From contig CAJFII010000004.1 in the NCBI GenBank assembly GCA_904381285.1, positions 25,201-89,200 of the forward strand: DNA of 64,000 bases, in the 5' to 3' direction. The notes beneath the pieces were generated by a model. The model worked only from the letters and a program-made list of their open reading frames with translations. It was not told the DNA's origin and ran no database searches. A program made the translations under genes and the position numbers. Shown here piece by piece: positions 37,864 through 46,457 of this stretch. The stretch comes from an uncultured Clostridia bacterium. GTDB lineage: Bacteria > Bacillota > Clostridia > TANB77 > CAG-508. Numbering within the stretch: the first letter of the stretch is position 1; the number at the start of each line of letters is the position of its first letter.

Positions 37864-39282
37864 TTATTCTGTAATTCCAAAACGGAATTTATCTATTTCA
37901 TAATTTGTTTTTATTTCTTCTTCTGTAAGCACTCTATTATACATACTAACTCTGTGATATGATTTTTGTGAATTGTTTATTTCAAACTGCACAATACTAT
38001 CAGGATTAGTCTGATATGTTTTTTCTGCAAGTTTTTCTCCATTTACATATACTTGTGCATTTTTTGTTGAATAATCAAATGTATATACCAAAGAATCTGT
38101 TTTGTCTATAGTAGTTTTATAATCTAATTCAGCTGAATTAAATCTATATATTACACTAGTATCTTTTCCTCCTCCTATATACAAACTTCCATCATAAATA
38201 TTATTTTCATCATACCAAGTATGAGCAAGAAAACCATGCCAGCCCAAAGTTTCATCATTTTTTCCTACCCCACGCAATATTGCATAATTTTCAAAATTAT
38301 GCTCAGTAAATACCACTTCTATTGTCATGCTTGTTCCTTCTGCTATTTCCACTGGCATACTTACTTCATCATCATCACCATCTAGCAATAGTTCTTTTTC
38401 TTTCCAACCACTAGTTTCATCATTATTTATATTTGATAATAGTCCATCATTACCATTTCCACTTAAGTCTTTCCATACTATGGTTGTATCACTATGACCA
38501 TTTCCAGTATTGTTTTCCCCATCATAATACGCTAACATTCCGTCTTCAACATATACTTGTCTTTGTACTTCTGCACTATTTCCTGCTTTGTCTGTAAATT
38601 TTATATCATATATTCCTGGCTTTGTCGCTATAAATGATGTATCCTGACCTGCAATTATCCAATTTGTGTCATTATGAAGTTTATAGCTTAATGTACCGCC
38701 TTCTACATTACTATTATATTTAATATTTTTTATAGTGAATTTCCAACCGCTTTCTAGTTTTGTTTGTTCAACTTCAAATGTAGGTGCTTCTGTATTTTTA
38801 TTTATATAATCTACATTGTGTCCTGTATAATTTGGTATATTAGATAGTTTATAATACATTACTCCACCTATTTTTATTCCTCTTGTACTTATTACTTCCC
38901 TTGTAGAAAAATTAATTATAACTTCTTGGTTAATGTCTTCTAATTCAAGATTTTTTAAATCTTCTTTAGAAAAATATTTAAAACCATCTCTACTACTATT
39001 TCCTAATATTTTTATTAATGTTTCATCACCTAATACTGAAATATCTTGACCAAGGCTATTATAATATTCTATATCTTGTGTATTATTTTGCATTTTTTCA
39101 TATATTACATTTACTTTAGCCTGTACCATTTCCATTTCAGATATAAATGCATTTTTTTGTGCAGTTCTAAGCGAATCTAATGCACTATATGTTACTACAG
39201 TAGCTAGAATAGTCATTACTATAATTGTTATAGCCAATACTACTAATGTTATACCTTTTTCATTTTTTATCAAAGTTTTCAC
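37864..39282 (-). CDS. Pseudopilin-like secreted protein with LamG/concanavalin-type domain
   Basis: The N-terminus N-E-K-G-I-T-L-V-V-L-A-I-T-I-I-V resembles type IV prepilins (Gly before a hydrophobic helix), but Glu5 is absent. A short Ig-like region (about 170-250) leads to a LamG/ConA-like jelly roll (about 255-465) with W-K-D-L-S-G-N-G-N-D-G and V-Y-V-N-G-E-K-L-A. It likely acts in adhesion or polysaccharide binding on the surface. It has the same N-terminal plan as the glycine-rich protein at 13.9-15.3 kb. Confidence 0.75.
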   Translation of the reverse strand: MKTLIKNEKGITLVVLAITIIVMTILATVVTYSALDSLRTAQKNAFISEMEMVQAKVNVIYEKMQNNTQDIEYYNSLGQDISVLGDETLIKILGNSSRDGFKYFSKEDLKNLELEDINQEVIINFSTREVISTRGIKIGGVMYYKLSNIPNYTGHNVDYINKNTEAPTFEVEQTKLESGWKFTIKNIKYNSNVEGGTLSYKLHNDTNWIIAGQDTSFIATKPGIYDIKFTDKAGNSAEVQRQVYVEDGMLAYYDGENNTGNGHSDTTIVWKDLSGNGNDGLLSNINNDETSGWKEKELLLDGDDDEVSMPVEIAEGTSMTIEVVFTEHNFENYAILRGVGKNDETLGWHGFLAHTWYDENNIYDGSLYIGGGKDTSVIYRFNSAELDYKTTIDKTDSLVYTFDYSTKNAQVYVNGEKLAEKTYQTNPDSIVQFEINNSQKSYHRVSMYNRVLTEEEIKTNYEIDKFRFGITE

Positions 39283-39297
39283 CTCTTCTTTTGTGAA

Positions 39298-40374
39298 TTA
39301 TATCATTAAATTATCAAACACAAATTGCTCTTGCATTCTTTTTAATGATTGTTTTATTGTTCTTGCTCTTACTTCACCAATTCCATCTACTTCATCTAAT
39401 TCTGGTATATCTGCTGATAATATATGTTGAAAAGATTTGAATTTTTTTGTTAAGTTTTCCACAATATTGTTTGGCATTCGTGGTATTTTATTAAGAATTC
39501 TATAACCTTTTGTGTATACACCAACTTCGTCATAGTTATCAAATATTTCATATCCTAATAATTTTGCTATTATTTGTGATGACATTAAATCTTCATATTG
39601 CAGATTCATTAATTCATTTAATACTTTATCTGGTGTTCTTTTCTTACCTGGTGCAATATAGTCTTTTATAATTAATAATTCTTCTTTTTCAAGTCCTCCT
39701 ATTAATTCATCTAATTGCATTTGTACAAGTCTTCCTTCTTCTCCTAGCTCAGCTATGTTTTTTTGTACTTCTTCTACCATTTTCATAACCATTTCAGCTC
39801 TTTGTATTGCTGTTATGACATTTTCTAAAGTAACAATATCATTAAATTCATATTCATTTAGTATACTTAACTTTTCATCAAATACTTTTTTGTATTTTTC
39901 AACTGTTTGCAATGCTTGGTTTGCTTTTGCAAGTATTTTATCTGTATCTTCTAATACATATCTAAATTCTCCCTTAAATATGGTTATAATATTTCTTCTT
40001 TGAGATATGCTTATAACTAATTCTTTTGTTTGTTTTGCTGTACGTTCTGCTGTTCTATGTCTTGTTCCTGTTTCTCTTGTTGGAATTGATGCATTTGGAA
40101 TTAATTGTGCATTTGCAAACAAAATTCTTTTTAAGTCTTTACTAAGTACTATTGCTCCATCCATTTTTGCAAGTTCATATAACCTAGATGATGTATAATC
40201 TTCATTAATACTAAATCCACCATCAACTATATCTAATACTTCTTTTGAATCTCCTATAACTATTAATGCTCCTGTTTTTGCTTTCAATATATTTTCTAAT
40301 CCTTCTCTTATTTCAGTTCCAGGTGCGATTAGCTTTAGTATTTCTATAGTGTTAGTTTCTTTACTTAGTCTCAC
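39298..40374 (-). CDS. disA: DNA integrity scanning diadenylate cyclase
   Basis: DisA makes c-di-AMP and stalls at branched DNA. The DAC motifs D-G-A-I-V-L-S and G-T-R-H-R-T-A-E-R are intact. A helical spine and a C-terminal helix-hairpin-helix (D-E-V-D-G-I-G-E-V-R-A) complete the 358-residue protein. It is next to radA, the common order in Firmicutes. Confidence 0.97.
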   Translation of the reverse strand: MRLSKETNTIEILKLIAPGTEIREGLENILKAKTGALIVIGDSKEVLDIVDGGFSINEDYTSSRLYELAKMDGAIVLSKDLKRILFANAQLIPNASIPTRETGTRHRTAERTAKQTKELVISISQRRNIITIFKGEFRYVLEDTDKILAKANQALQTVEKYKKVFDEKLSILNEYEFNDIVTLENVITAIQRAEMVMKMVEEVQKNIAELGEEGRLVQMQLDELIGGLEKEELLIIKDYIAPGKKRTPDKVLNELMNLQYEDLMSSQIIAKLLGYEIFDNYDEVGVYTKGYRILNKIPRMPNNIVENLTKKFKSFQHILSADIPELDEVDGIGEVRARTIKQSLKRMQEQFVFDNLMI

Positions 40375-40413
40375 TTGCTTTCATTCCTTTCGCTTTATGT
40401 ATTAGTATTTTTA

Positions 40414-41772
40414 TTATTTTAAACCTAATTTTTTCATAGCATCATATATTGTTTTCACGCCTATTATATCTAATTTATACTTATCTTTCAATAGTTTTTT
40501 GTTACTTTCTGGAATTATACAACACTTAAATCCTAATTTTTCTGCTTCTTTTATTCTTTTTTCTATTAAATTGACACTTCTAACTTCCCCTGTTAATCCT
40601 ACTTCTCCAATTGCAACTACTCCTTTTGGTATTTCTATATTTTTGTAACTCGAAGCTGCTGCTAGCACAACACCTAAATCTATTGCTGGTTCATTTAACC
40701 TAATTCCACCAACAATATTTATATATACATCTTGATTTCCAAGTAAAAGACCTGCTTTTTTTTCAAGTACAGCTATAAGCATTGTTAATCTATTGTAATC
40801 CATTCCATTTGCTGTTCTTCTAGGCATTCCAAACACGCTTGTAGAAGTTAAGCTTTGAATTTCAATTAATAATGGCCTTGTTCCTTCCATTGTTGCAACA
40901 ATTATAGAACCAGCTGGATTATCCTCTCTTTCTGAAATTAGTATTGATGATGGGTTTGTAATTTCTGTCATTCCTTTATCTTGCATTTCAAACATTCCTA
41001 TTTCATTAGTAGAACCAAATCTATTTTTTACTCCTCTTAAAATTCTATATGAAAAATATCTTTCTCCTTCTAAGTATAATACTGTATCCACCATATGTTC
41101 TAATACTCTTGGTCCTGCTATATTTCCATCTTTTGTTACATGACCTATTATAATTGTTGTTATTTCGTTTTCTTTGCATATTCTCATTATTTTAGATGTA
41201 ATTTCTCTTACTTGGCTTACACTTCCTGGCGCTGATGTTATTTCATCTGAATACATAGTTTGTATTGAATCTATAATTACTAGTTTAGGATTTGTTTTTA
41301 AAATAGCTTCTTGAACTAAACTAATATCTGTTTCACCTAAGAATAAAATATCTTTATTGTTTATGCCAAGTCTATCTGCTCTTATTTTAATTTGTTCTGC
41401 TGACTCTTCCCCAGAAACATATAAAACTTGTCCTTCTCCATTTATTTTATCACAAATTTGAAGAATTAAAGTAGATTTTCCGATTCCTGGTTCTCCTCCA
41501 AGTAGAATAAGTGAGCCTTTCACAATTCCACCTCCAAGAACTCTATCTAGTTCTCCAAAACCAGTTTTACTTCTTATTACATCTTTTCCTTGTAAATCAT
41601 TTAATATAACTGGAGTTACTTCTTTCTTCTTTTCATATTTTGTTCCAGCAGATTTCACCAATTTTTCTTCGTAAAAGCTGTTCCAAGTATTACATGCTGG
41701 ACATTTTCCCATCCATTTTGGTGATTCATAACCACATTCACTACATACAAACACTGTCTTATCCTTGCTCAT
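40414..41772 (-). CDS. radA: DNA repair protein RadA
   Basis: This RecA-like branch-migration helicase has an N-terminal zinc finger (C-S-E-C and C-P-A-C), Walker A G-G-E-P-G-I-G-K-S-T, the family motif K-N-R-F-G-S-T-N-E-I-G and a C-terminal Lon-protease-like domain. Length 452 is typical. In Bacillus DisA interacts with RadA; their adjacency here fits. Confidence 0.97.
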   Translation of the reverse strand: MSKDKTVFVCSECGYESPKWMGKCPACNTWNSFYEEKLVKSAGTKYEKKKEVTPVILNDLQGKDVIRSKTGFGELDRVLGGGIVKGSLILLGGEPGIGKSTLILQICDKINGEGQVLYVSGEESAEQIKIRADRLGINNKDILFLGETDISLVQEAILKTNPKLVIIDSIQTMYSDEITSAPGSVSQVREITSKIMRICKENEITTIIIGHVTKDGNIAGPRVLEHMVDTVLYLEGERYFSYRILRGVKNRFGSTNEIGMFEMQDKGMTEITNPSSILISEREDNPAGSIIVATMEGTRPLLIEIQSLTSTSVFGMPRRTANGMDYNRLTMLIAVLEKKAGLLLGNQDVYINIVGGIRLNEPAIDLGVVLAAASSYKNIEIPKGVVAIGEVGLTGEVRSVNLIEKRIKEAEKLGFKCCIIPESNKKLLKDKYKLDIIGVKTIYDAMKKLGLK

Positions 41773-41790
41773 TTGTTCTCCTTTTTTTAT

Positions 41791-41857
41791 TTATTGACAT
41801 TTTTTATTAATAGTATTATAATATATTTGAAAATAAGAAGCCACAAAATGTGGTTGC
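41791..41857 (+). repeat. Left arm of imperfect inverted repeat (promoter plus leader)
   Basis: This 67-bp arm pairs with 42058-42123. The outer 12 bp (TATTGACATTTT) and inner 12 bp (AATGTGGTTGCC) are identical, with TATAAT, TTTGAAA and ATAAGAAG conserved between them. Each arm holds a complete promoter pointing into the element. Confidence 0.75.
41793..41821 (+). promoter_or_regulatory. Consensus promoter of the short opposing RNA
   Basis: TTGACA (41793-41798), 17 bp, TATAAT (41816-41821). Confidence 0.8.
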
Positions 41858-41916
41858 CGAATAGGATATTTTAACACATCTCTAATCGTCCAGCAGAGAT
41901 GTGTTATTTTTTATTT
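41828..41916 (+). ncRNA. Short RNA opposing the peptide gene, candidate type I antitoxin
   Basis: Transcription from the consensus promoter would start near 41828. It would stop at the 11-bp stem AACACATCTCT/AGAGATGTGTT (41872-41904), followed by ATTTTTTATTT. The roughly 90-nt RNA carries a CCACA/TGTGG hairpin and no ORF. It covers the stop codon and the 3' UTR of the hydrophobic peptide gene on the other strand. The arrangement fits convergent type I toxin-antitoxin RNAs. Confidence 0.6.
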
Positions 41917-42023
41917 GCTCATAATTATAATCAATGCAATAATTAAGGCAACTGTAATGATAGTTACTGCACTAAGTGCAATAGAAAGTAATATTATTAT
42001 TTGTAATAAAATCGATTCTATCA
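41910..42023 (-). CDS. 37-residue hydrophobic peptide, candidate type I toxin
   Basis: AAGGAGG at 42032-42038 lies 8 bp before ATG 42023. The peptide opens M-I-E-S-I-L-L-Q-I-I-I-L-L-S and ends I-I-M-S-K. It is one continuous membrane helix with a charged residue at each end, like Fst/TxpA/Clostridioides type I toxins in size and pattern, though I see no sequence match. It has a consensus promoter and a 63-nt leader. It could alternatively be an unrelated small membrane regulator. Confidence 0.65.
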
Positions 42024-42057
42024 TACACACCACCTCCTTATCATATGTATAATGAGA

Positions 42058-42123
42058 TGGCAACCACATTCTGCTCTTCTTATTTCAAATTCGATTATAT
42101 ATTTATATATACAAAATGTCAAT
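42058..42123 (-). repeat. Right arm of imperfect inverted repeat (promoter plus leader)
   Basis: Partner of 41791-41857. The toxin-candidate mRNA and the opposing RNA therefore share nearly the same promoter and 5' leader, and the whole 330-bp unit also looks like a MITE-sized element. Confidence 0.75.
42093..42121 (-). promoter_or_regulatory. Consensus promoter of the hydrophobic peptide gene
   Basis: TTGACA (42116-42121), 17 bp, TATAAT (42093-42098) on the minus strand; start near 42086. Confidence 0.8.
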
Positions 42124-42223
42124 AGTTATAGGTTAAATTGTGCAAACATTTTTTCGTATGTCTGTTTTATAGCTTAATTTCATTTTCCCTATCTACTTTT
42201 ATTAAATTTTCTTTCAAAAATTA

Positions 42224-42252
42224 TTGACGATACTATATAATTGCGATACAAT
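42224..42252 (+). promoter_or_regulatory. Promoter of the KilA-N gene
   Basis: TTGACG (42224-42229), 17 bp, TACAAT (42247-42252). Confidence 0.65.
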
Positions 42253-42283
42253 CAAACAAAAGTTTTTGTAGTAAGGAGGATTT

Positions 42284-42619
42284 ATGAGAGACTTTAAAGT
42301 ACTAGATACAAAAATTACATATTTTAATATAAATAATGAAGATTACATTTCACTAACTGATATGTTAAAATCAAAAGATGGAGATTTTTTTATTTCAGAC
42401 TGGTTAAGAAATAGAAACACGATAGAATTCTTGGGAATATGGGAGGAATTACATAACCCTACTTTTAATTATGGCGAATTCGCCATAATTAAAAGTCAAG
42501 CAGGATTAAATAGTTATAAAATAAGTGTTAAAGAATGGGTTAGTAAAACAAATAGTATTGGTATTATTGCAAAAACAGGTCGATATGGCGGAACCTATGC
42601 CCATAAAGATATTGCTTAA
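42284..42619 (+). CDS. Truncated KilA-N domain DNA-binding protein
   Basis: TAAGGAGG precedes the ATG. The 111-residue product carries the KilA-N core: I-S-L-T-D-M-L, W-L-R-N-R-N-T-I-E-F-L-G-I-W-E, Q-A-G-L-N-S-Y and G-R-Y-G-G-T-Y-A-H-K-D-I-A. It stops there, where family members usually continue with the end of the domain and a C-terminal region. A hairpin terminator follows at 42627-42655. It is a phage-type regulator reduced to its DNA-binding part, or a decaying gene. Confidence 0.8.
   Translation: MRDFKVLDTKITYFNINNEDYISLTDMLKSKDGDFFISDWLRNRNTIEFLGIWEELHNPTFNYGEFAIIKSQAGLNSYKISVKEWVSKTNSIGIIAKTGRYGGTYAHKDIA
42461..42496. repeat. 36-bp perfect palindrome inside the KilA-N gene
   Basis: The 18-base half-site starts ACTTTTAATTATGG and the two halves meet at GCGAATTCGC. 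It encodes T-F-N-Y-G-E-F-A-I-I-K-S. A cruciform or hairpin mRNA is possible, or an autoregulatory binding site. Confidence 0.8.
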
Positions 42620-42626
42620 GTTAAAT

Positions 42627-42655
42627 AAAATTGCCATTTCACAAATGGCAATTTT
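42627..42655 (+). terminator. Terminator of the KilA-N gene
   Basis: Thirteen-bp stem AAAATTGCCATTT/AAATGGCAATTTT with a 3-base loop, ending in TTTT. Confidence 0.85.
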
Positions 42656-42776
42656 AACAGAAACTAATAAAAAAATGTTTAAGGAACTTTAAAAATATAA
42701 CTAATTAAGCAGGATAGTTGTTTTACGATTTCAAAAACAAAACAATAAAAAATCTCCTAAATATAAAATATATTTT

Positions 42777-44732
42777 TTATTTATTCATCAATTTTTCTAA
42801 TACCAAAATAAACATTGCATGTGCCCAGCCTAGTCCTATTACCCAATCTGACTTCATTGTGTTATTATCTACTTGTTCTGATATAAATCCATGTTCTGTA
42901 CTAGATGAAACAACAAAATTCAAACATTCTTTGGCTTCCTTATATTTCTTTATTTCTATATAGTATAACACCATCCATAATGTTGTAATTGTCCATGGAT
43001 TTCCATTTCTATAATGGTCACCTTCAAACCTTTTGTATCCTCCTGTATATGTGCGTAGTGTTAAATTTATTTTCTCTACAGTATTTAATATTTTCTTTTC
43101 TTTTGGCGAAAACATATTAAATGGTATAACTGCTCCTATTATACTTACATCCATTTTCCTGTCTTCAATATTTCTTACAAAAGTTTTTGCTTCATTATCA
43201 TATAAATTGTCTAAAACATATTTTTTCATAATCTCTAGCTGTTTTTGCATAATTTCTTTATTTTTGTTTATACTCTCTTGTTTTAATCTACTATTTAAAT
43301 TTTCTTTATCTTTTTCTATTATTTCATATATTTTAAACATAGCTTGATATGCACCAAATATACTAGCTATTGAATATAAATTGATACCTTCATGCATTTC
43401 CCAAATATCATAGCTTACTGGAATTTTTGCTAATTTATCTTTATATTCTTCTTCTAATTCCTTTTTTACAATATCCTTTTCTTCTTTTATATCCATTATT
43501 TGTGCTATATATTTTTGTAGAAAATGAATAGCTTTTTCGCACATTTTTAATGTGTCTTTAAGGAATTTTTCATTCTTTGTTTTTTCATAATGGTCATATA
43601 CCCCATATACAACACTTGCTGTTTCATCAATTTGATATCCCCAACAAGGTGCAAGTTTTCCATCTGTATAAAAACGTTGTTCCCACATGCCTGATTTACT
43701 TTGTGTATTTTTACAAAAGTTTTTATAAAATTTTTCAGTCTCTTTTTCCATTCCTAAAGTATCTAAAGCTTTTGTAATAAATGCTGCATCTCTTGGCCAA
43801 CAGTACGCATATCTGCCACACTGGGTTAAGTTTTCATCTATTTCAATACTTGCAGCAATTCCTCCTGTTGCTTCATTTATAAGAAGCGGATATAGTAATA
43901 TTGTTCTATTATAAATTTTCTTTACTTTTTTATCTTGATTAGTATTTTCTTTTAGTTCTAATTTCGTGTGATCTTTTACATATTTAACCCAATATTTCTT
44001 AGTATTTATAAGTTCTTTTTCAAAATCTATACTTCTTATTTTATCTACTTTATCCTCAATCTCATCAAATTTATATATTTTAGAATTTTCATTTATATAT
44101 ACATATATTTCTAATATTCTTTCTTCATTTGGTTTTAATATTCCTATATCATAACTAATACTAGAATCATGAGACATGCCAATATAGTCTTTATCTTGTA
44201 TAACACCTGTATTTATATTTCTGTCTGTATCATTTATTTGATGAGAATATATTTTTTTATCTTTAGATACAATTGCAATTGAATAATCATGATTATATTG
44301 TATCATTCCATATTTTACTACTTTTGCTCCAACAAAATTATTTTCATTAGACAATAATTTTGAATGTATTAGAAATTTAACATCTAAATCTATAGTATTT
44401 TCATTAATAAAAGTATATCTTCTAACTAGTACATTTTCTTTAATTGGAACAAAATCTAGTTGTTTTACTTTTAAGTTAAAATATGTGTTTTTTATTTCTG
44501 TGTTTAATATATTTGTATCTTTTATATAATATTGTTCATATTGATTATTAATATCATTATATAAATTTATAAATCCAGAATCATTAATTTTTAATCCTAC
44601 ATGCATATAATCTATAAATTGTTTATAATCTGGTGAAGAATATAACAACCTTAATAGTTCTCCTTTTTTAGTATAACTTGCTATAACTTGCTTATTTCCA
44701 ATTATTGCATCGTTTAAATATTTTGTTTCCAT
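42777..44732 (-). CDS. Glycoside hydrolase family 15 (glucoamylase-like)
   Basis: The 651-residue cytoplasmic-looking enzyme has a beta-sandwich N-domain and an (alpha/alpha)6 barrel. GH15 blocks are C-G-R-Y-A-Y-C-W-P-R-D-A-A-F, W-E-M-H-E-G (catalytic acid Glu) and S-S-T-E-H-G-F-I-S-E-Q-V-D (catalytic base Glu region). It hydrolyses alpha-glucosides such as maltodextrins, or trehalose; the specificity cannot be fixed. No signal peptide is seen, suggesting use of internal or imported glucans. Confidence 0.92.
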   Translation of the reverse strand: METKYLNDAIIGNKQVIASYTKKGELLRLLYSSPDYKQFIDYMHVGLKINDSGFINLYNDINNQYEQYYIKDTNILNTEIKNTYFNLKVKQLDFVPIKENVLVRRYTFINENTIDLDVKFLIHSKLLSNENNFVGAKVVKYGMIQYNHDYSIAIVSKDKKIYSHQINDTDRNINTGVIQDKDYIGMSHDSSISYDIGILKPNEERILEIYVYINENSKIYKFDEIEDKVDKIRSIDFEKELINTKKYWVKYVKDHTKLELKENTNQDKKVKKIYNRTILLYPLLINEATGGIAASIEIDENLTQCGRYAYCWPRDAAFITKALDTLGMEKETEKFYKNFCKNTQSKSGMWEQRFYTDGKLAPCWGYQIDETASVVYGVYDHYEKTKNEKFLKDTLKMCEKAIHFLQKYIAQIMDIKEEKDIVKKELEEEYKDKLAKIPVSYDIWEMHEGINLYSIASIFGAYQAMFKIYEIIEKDKENLNSRLKQESINKNKEIMQKQLEIMKKYVLDNLYDNEAKTFVRNIEDRKMDVSIIGAVIPFNMFSPKEKKILNTVEKINLTLRTYTGGYKRFEGDHYRNGNPWTITTLWMVLYYIEIKKYKEAKECLNFVVSSSTEHGFISEQVDNNTMKSDWVIGLGWAHAMFILVLEKLMNK

Positions 44733-44778
44733 TCCCTTCTAATTCCTTCCAATTTATATTTTTACTATTATTTAAAAT

Positions 44779-46425
44779 TTATCCTTCCAATATTTTAACA
44801 ATTTGTTTTTCTAATTCTTTTATTCTTTCATTAATTGATGCAACTTCTGCATCTTTAGCATTTTCAGTTAATATTTCGTCTTTTACTATTTCTGTCATAT
44901 CTTCTACTTCATCTTTTAGTTTTTGCATTCTTTCTAGAACTTCCATTCTAAGAGGTTTGTATCTTGTTGTAAGTTCTAATTTATTTGTCATTTTTATTTC
45001 ATCACTTAGTTCATAAGTTTCACCAAAATCTGGAATTGTAACTGGTATATTAGTAGTTTCCAATATTTTGTCTCTTAATACTATTTGCGAATCTTCTTCA
45101 CCATGAACTAAAAAGATATGTTTTGGTTTTTTTATAAATGAATATATAAAGTTTAATAACCATTCTTGGTCAGCATGTCCTGAATAACCTTCTATATATT
45201 CAATTCTTGCATTTACAGATATTTCTTCGCCAAATATTTTAACCTTTTTTTCACCATTTACCAATCTACTTCCTAAAGTACCTGGTGCTTGATATCCTAC
45301 AAATAATATTGTGCTTTTTGGATTCCATAAGTTATGTTTTAAATGATGTTTTATACGTCCTACTTCACACATACCACTTGCAGATATAATTATTGCAGGT
45401 TTATCCATTTCATTTAATGCCTTTGATTCTTCTGCTGTTCTTGTAAATTGTAGACCTGGAAATTCTAAAGGATTATCTCCTTTTTCCATCGCTTCTTTAA
45501 CATCATCATCAAATAAATCCATATTTTCTCTAAATATTTCTGTTGCAGATATAGCAAGTGGACTATCAACAAATACAGGAACATTCATTAATGTTCTATA
45601 TTTTTGTTTAAATTCTTCATCATTTCTTTTTTCTTTTAATTTATTTATTTCATATACTATTTCCTGTGTTCTTCCAACTGCAAATGATGGTATTACAACT
45701 GTTCCTCCATTATTTAATGTTTCTGATACAATGTTTAAAAATAGTTCTGCTTTATCATCATTTCTCATATGTAATCTACTACCATATGTTGATTCCATAA
45801 CTAAATAATCTGTTGATTCTATCATTGTTGGTGATGCTAAAAGTGGAATATCATTGTTTCCCAAATCTCCTGTAAATACTGCTTTTTCAGTTTTTCCATT
45901 TTCATTTACCCAAATTTCTATTATACTTGAGCCAAGCATATGTCCTGCATCATTAAATCTTACTTTAATATTTTCATCTATATCGATTATTTCATCATAC
46001 TTTACTCTTCTAAATAGTTCTAAAGATTTAGTTGCCTCTTCTGCTGTATATAGTGGTGGAAATGGCTCTTTTCCCTCTCTTTTTCTTTTTCTATTTCTCC
46101 ATTCAATTTCCATCTCTTGAATATGTCCGCTATCTGGTAACATTATTGTACAAAGGTCACAAGTTGCTTTTGTCGCAATTATTGGATTCCTATATCCCTC
46201 ATTATATAGTTTTGGTATCCTTCCAGAATGATCAATATGTGCATGTGTTAATAGCACAAAATCAATTTCATTAACATTAAATCTAAATGGATCACTATTT
46301 TCTTTTTCTTCTGTAGCTTTTCCTTGATACATTCCACAATCTACTAAAAATTTTTTTCCTGCCGCTTCTACTAAAAAGTTAGAACCTGTAACAGTTTTTG
46401 CTGCACCTAAAAAAGTTATCTTCAT
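44779..46425 (-). CDS. MBL-fold beta-CASP RNA metallohydrolase
   Basis: The metallo-beta-lactamase motif H-A-H-I-D-H-S-G-R-I-P, D-A-G-H-M-L-G-S and the beta-CASP block S-A-S-G-M-C-E-V-G-R-I lead to V-H-G-E-E in the last third. Proteins of this class (YSH1/CPSF-like exonucleases) process RNA. Length 548 includes a C-terminal coiled coil (about 500-548). The N-terminus G-A-A-K-T-V-T-G-S is typical of the family. Confidence 0.93.
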   Translation of the reverse strand: MKITFLGAAKTVTGSNFLVEAAGKKFLVDCGMYQGKATEEKENSDPFRFNVNEIDFVLLTHAHIDHSGRIPKLYNEGYRNPIIATKATCDLCTIMLPDSGHIQEMEIEWRNRKRKREGKEPFPPLYTAEEATKSLELFRRVKYDEIIDIDENIKVRFNDAGHMLGSSIIEIWVNENGKTEKAVFTGDLGNNDIPLLASPTMIESTDYLVMESTYGSRLHMRNDDKAELFLNIVSETLNNGGTVVIPSFAVGRTQEIVYEINKLKEKRNDEEFKQKYRTLMNVPVFVDSPLAISATEIFRENMDLFDDDVKEAMEKGDNPLEFPGLQFTRTAEESKALNEMDKPAIIISASGMCEVGRIKHHLKHNLWNPKSTILFVGYQAPGTLGSRLVNGEKKVKIFGEEISVNARIEYIEGYSGHADQEWLLNFIYSFIKKPKHIFLVHGEEDSQIVLRDKILETTNIPVTIPDFGETYELSDEIKMTNKLELTTRYKPLRMEVLERMQKLKDEVEDMTEIVKDEILTENAKDAEVASINERIKELEKQIVKILEG

Positions 46426-46457
46426 TATTTTCCTCCTAATTTTTCTATTTTTAAGTT

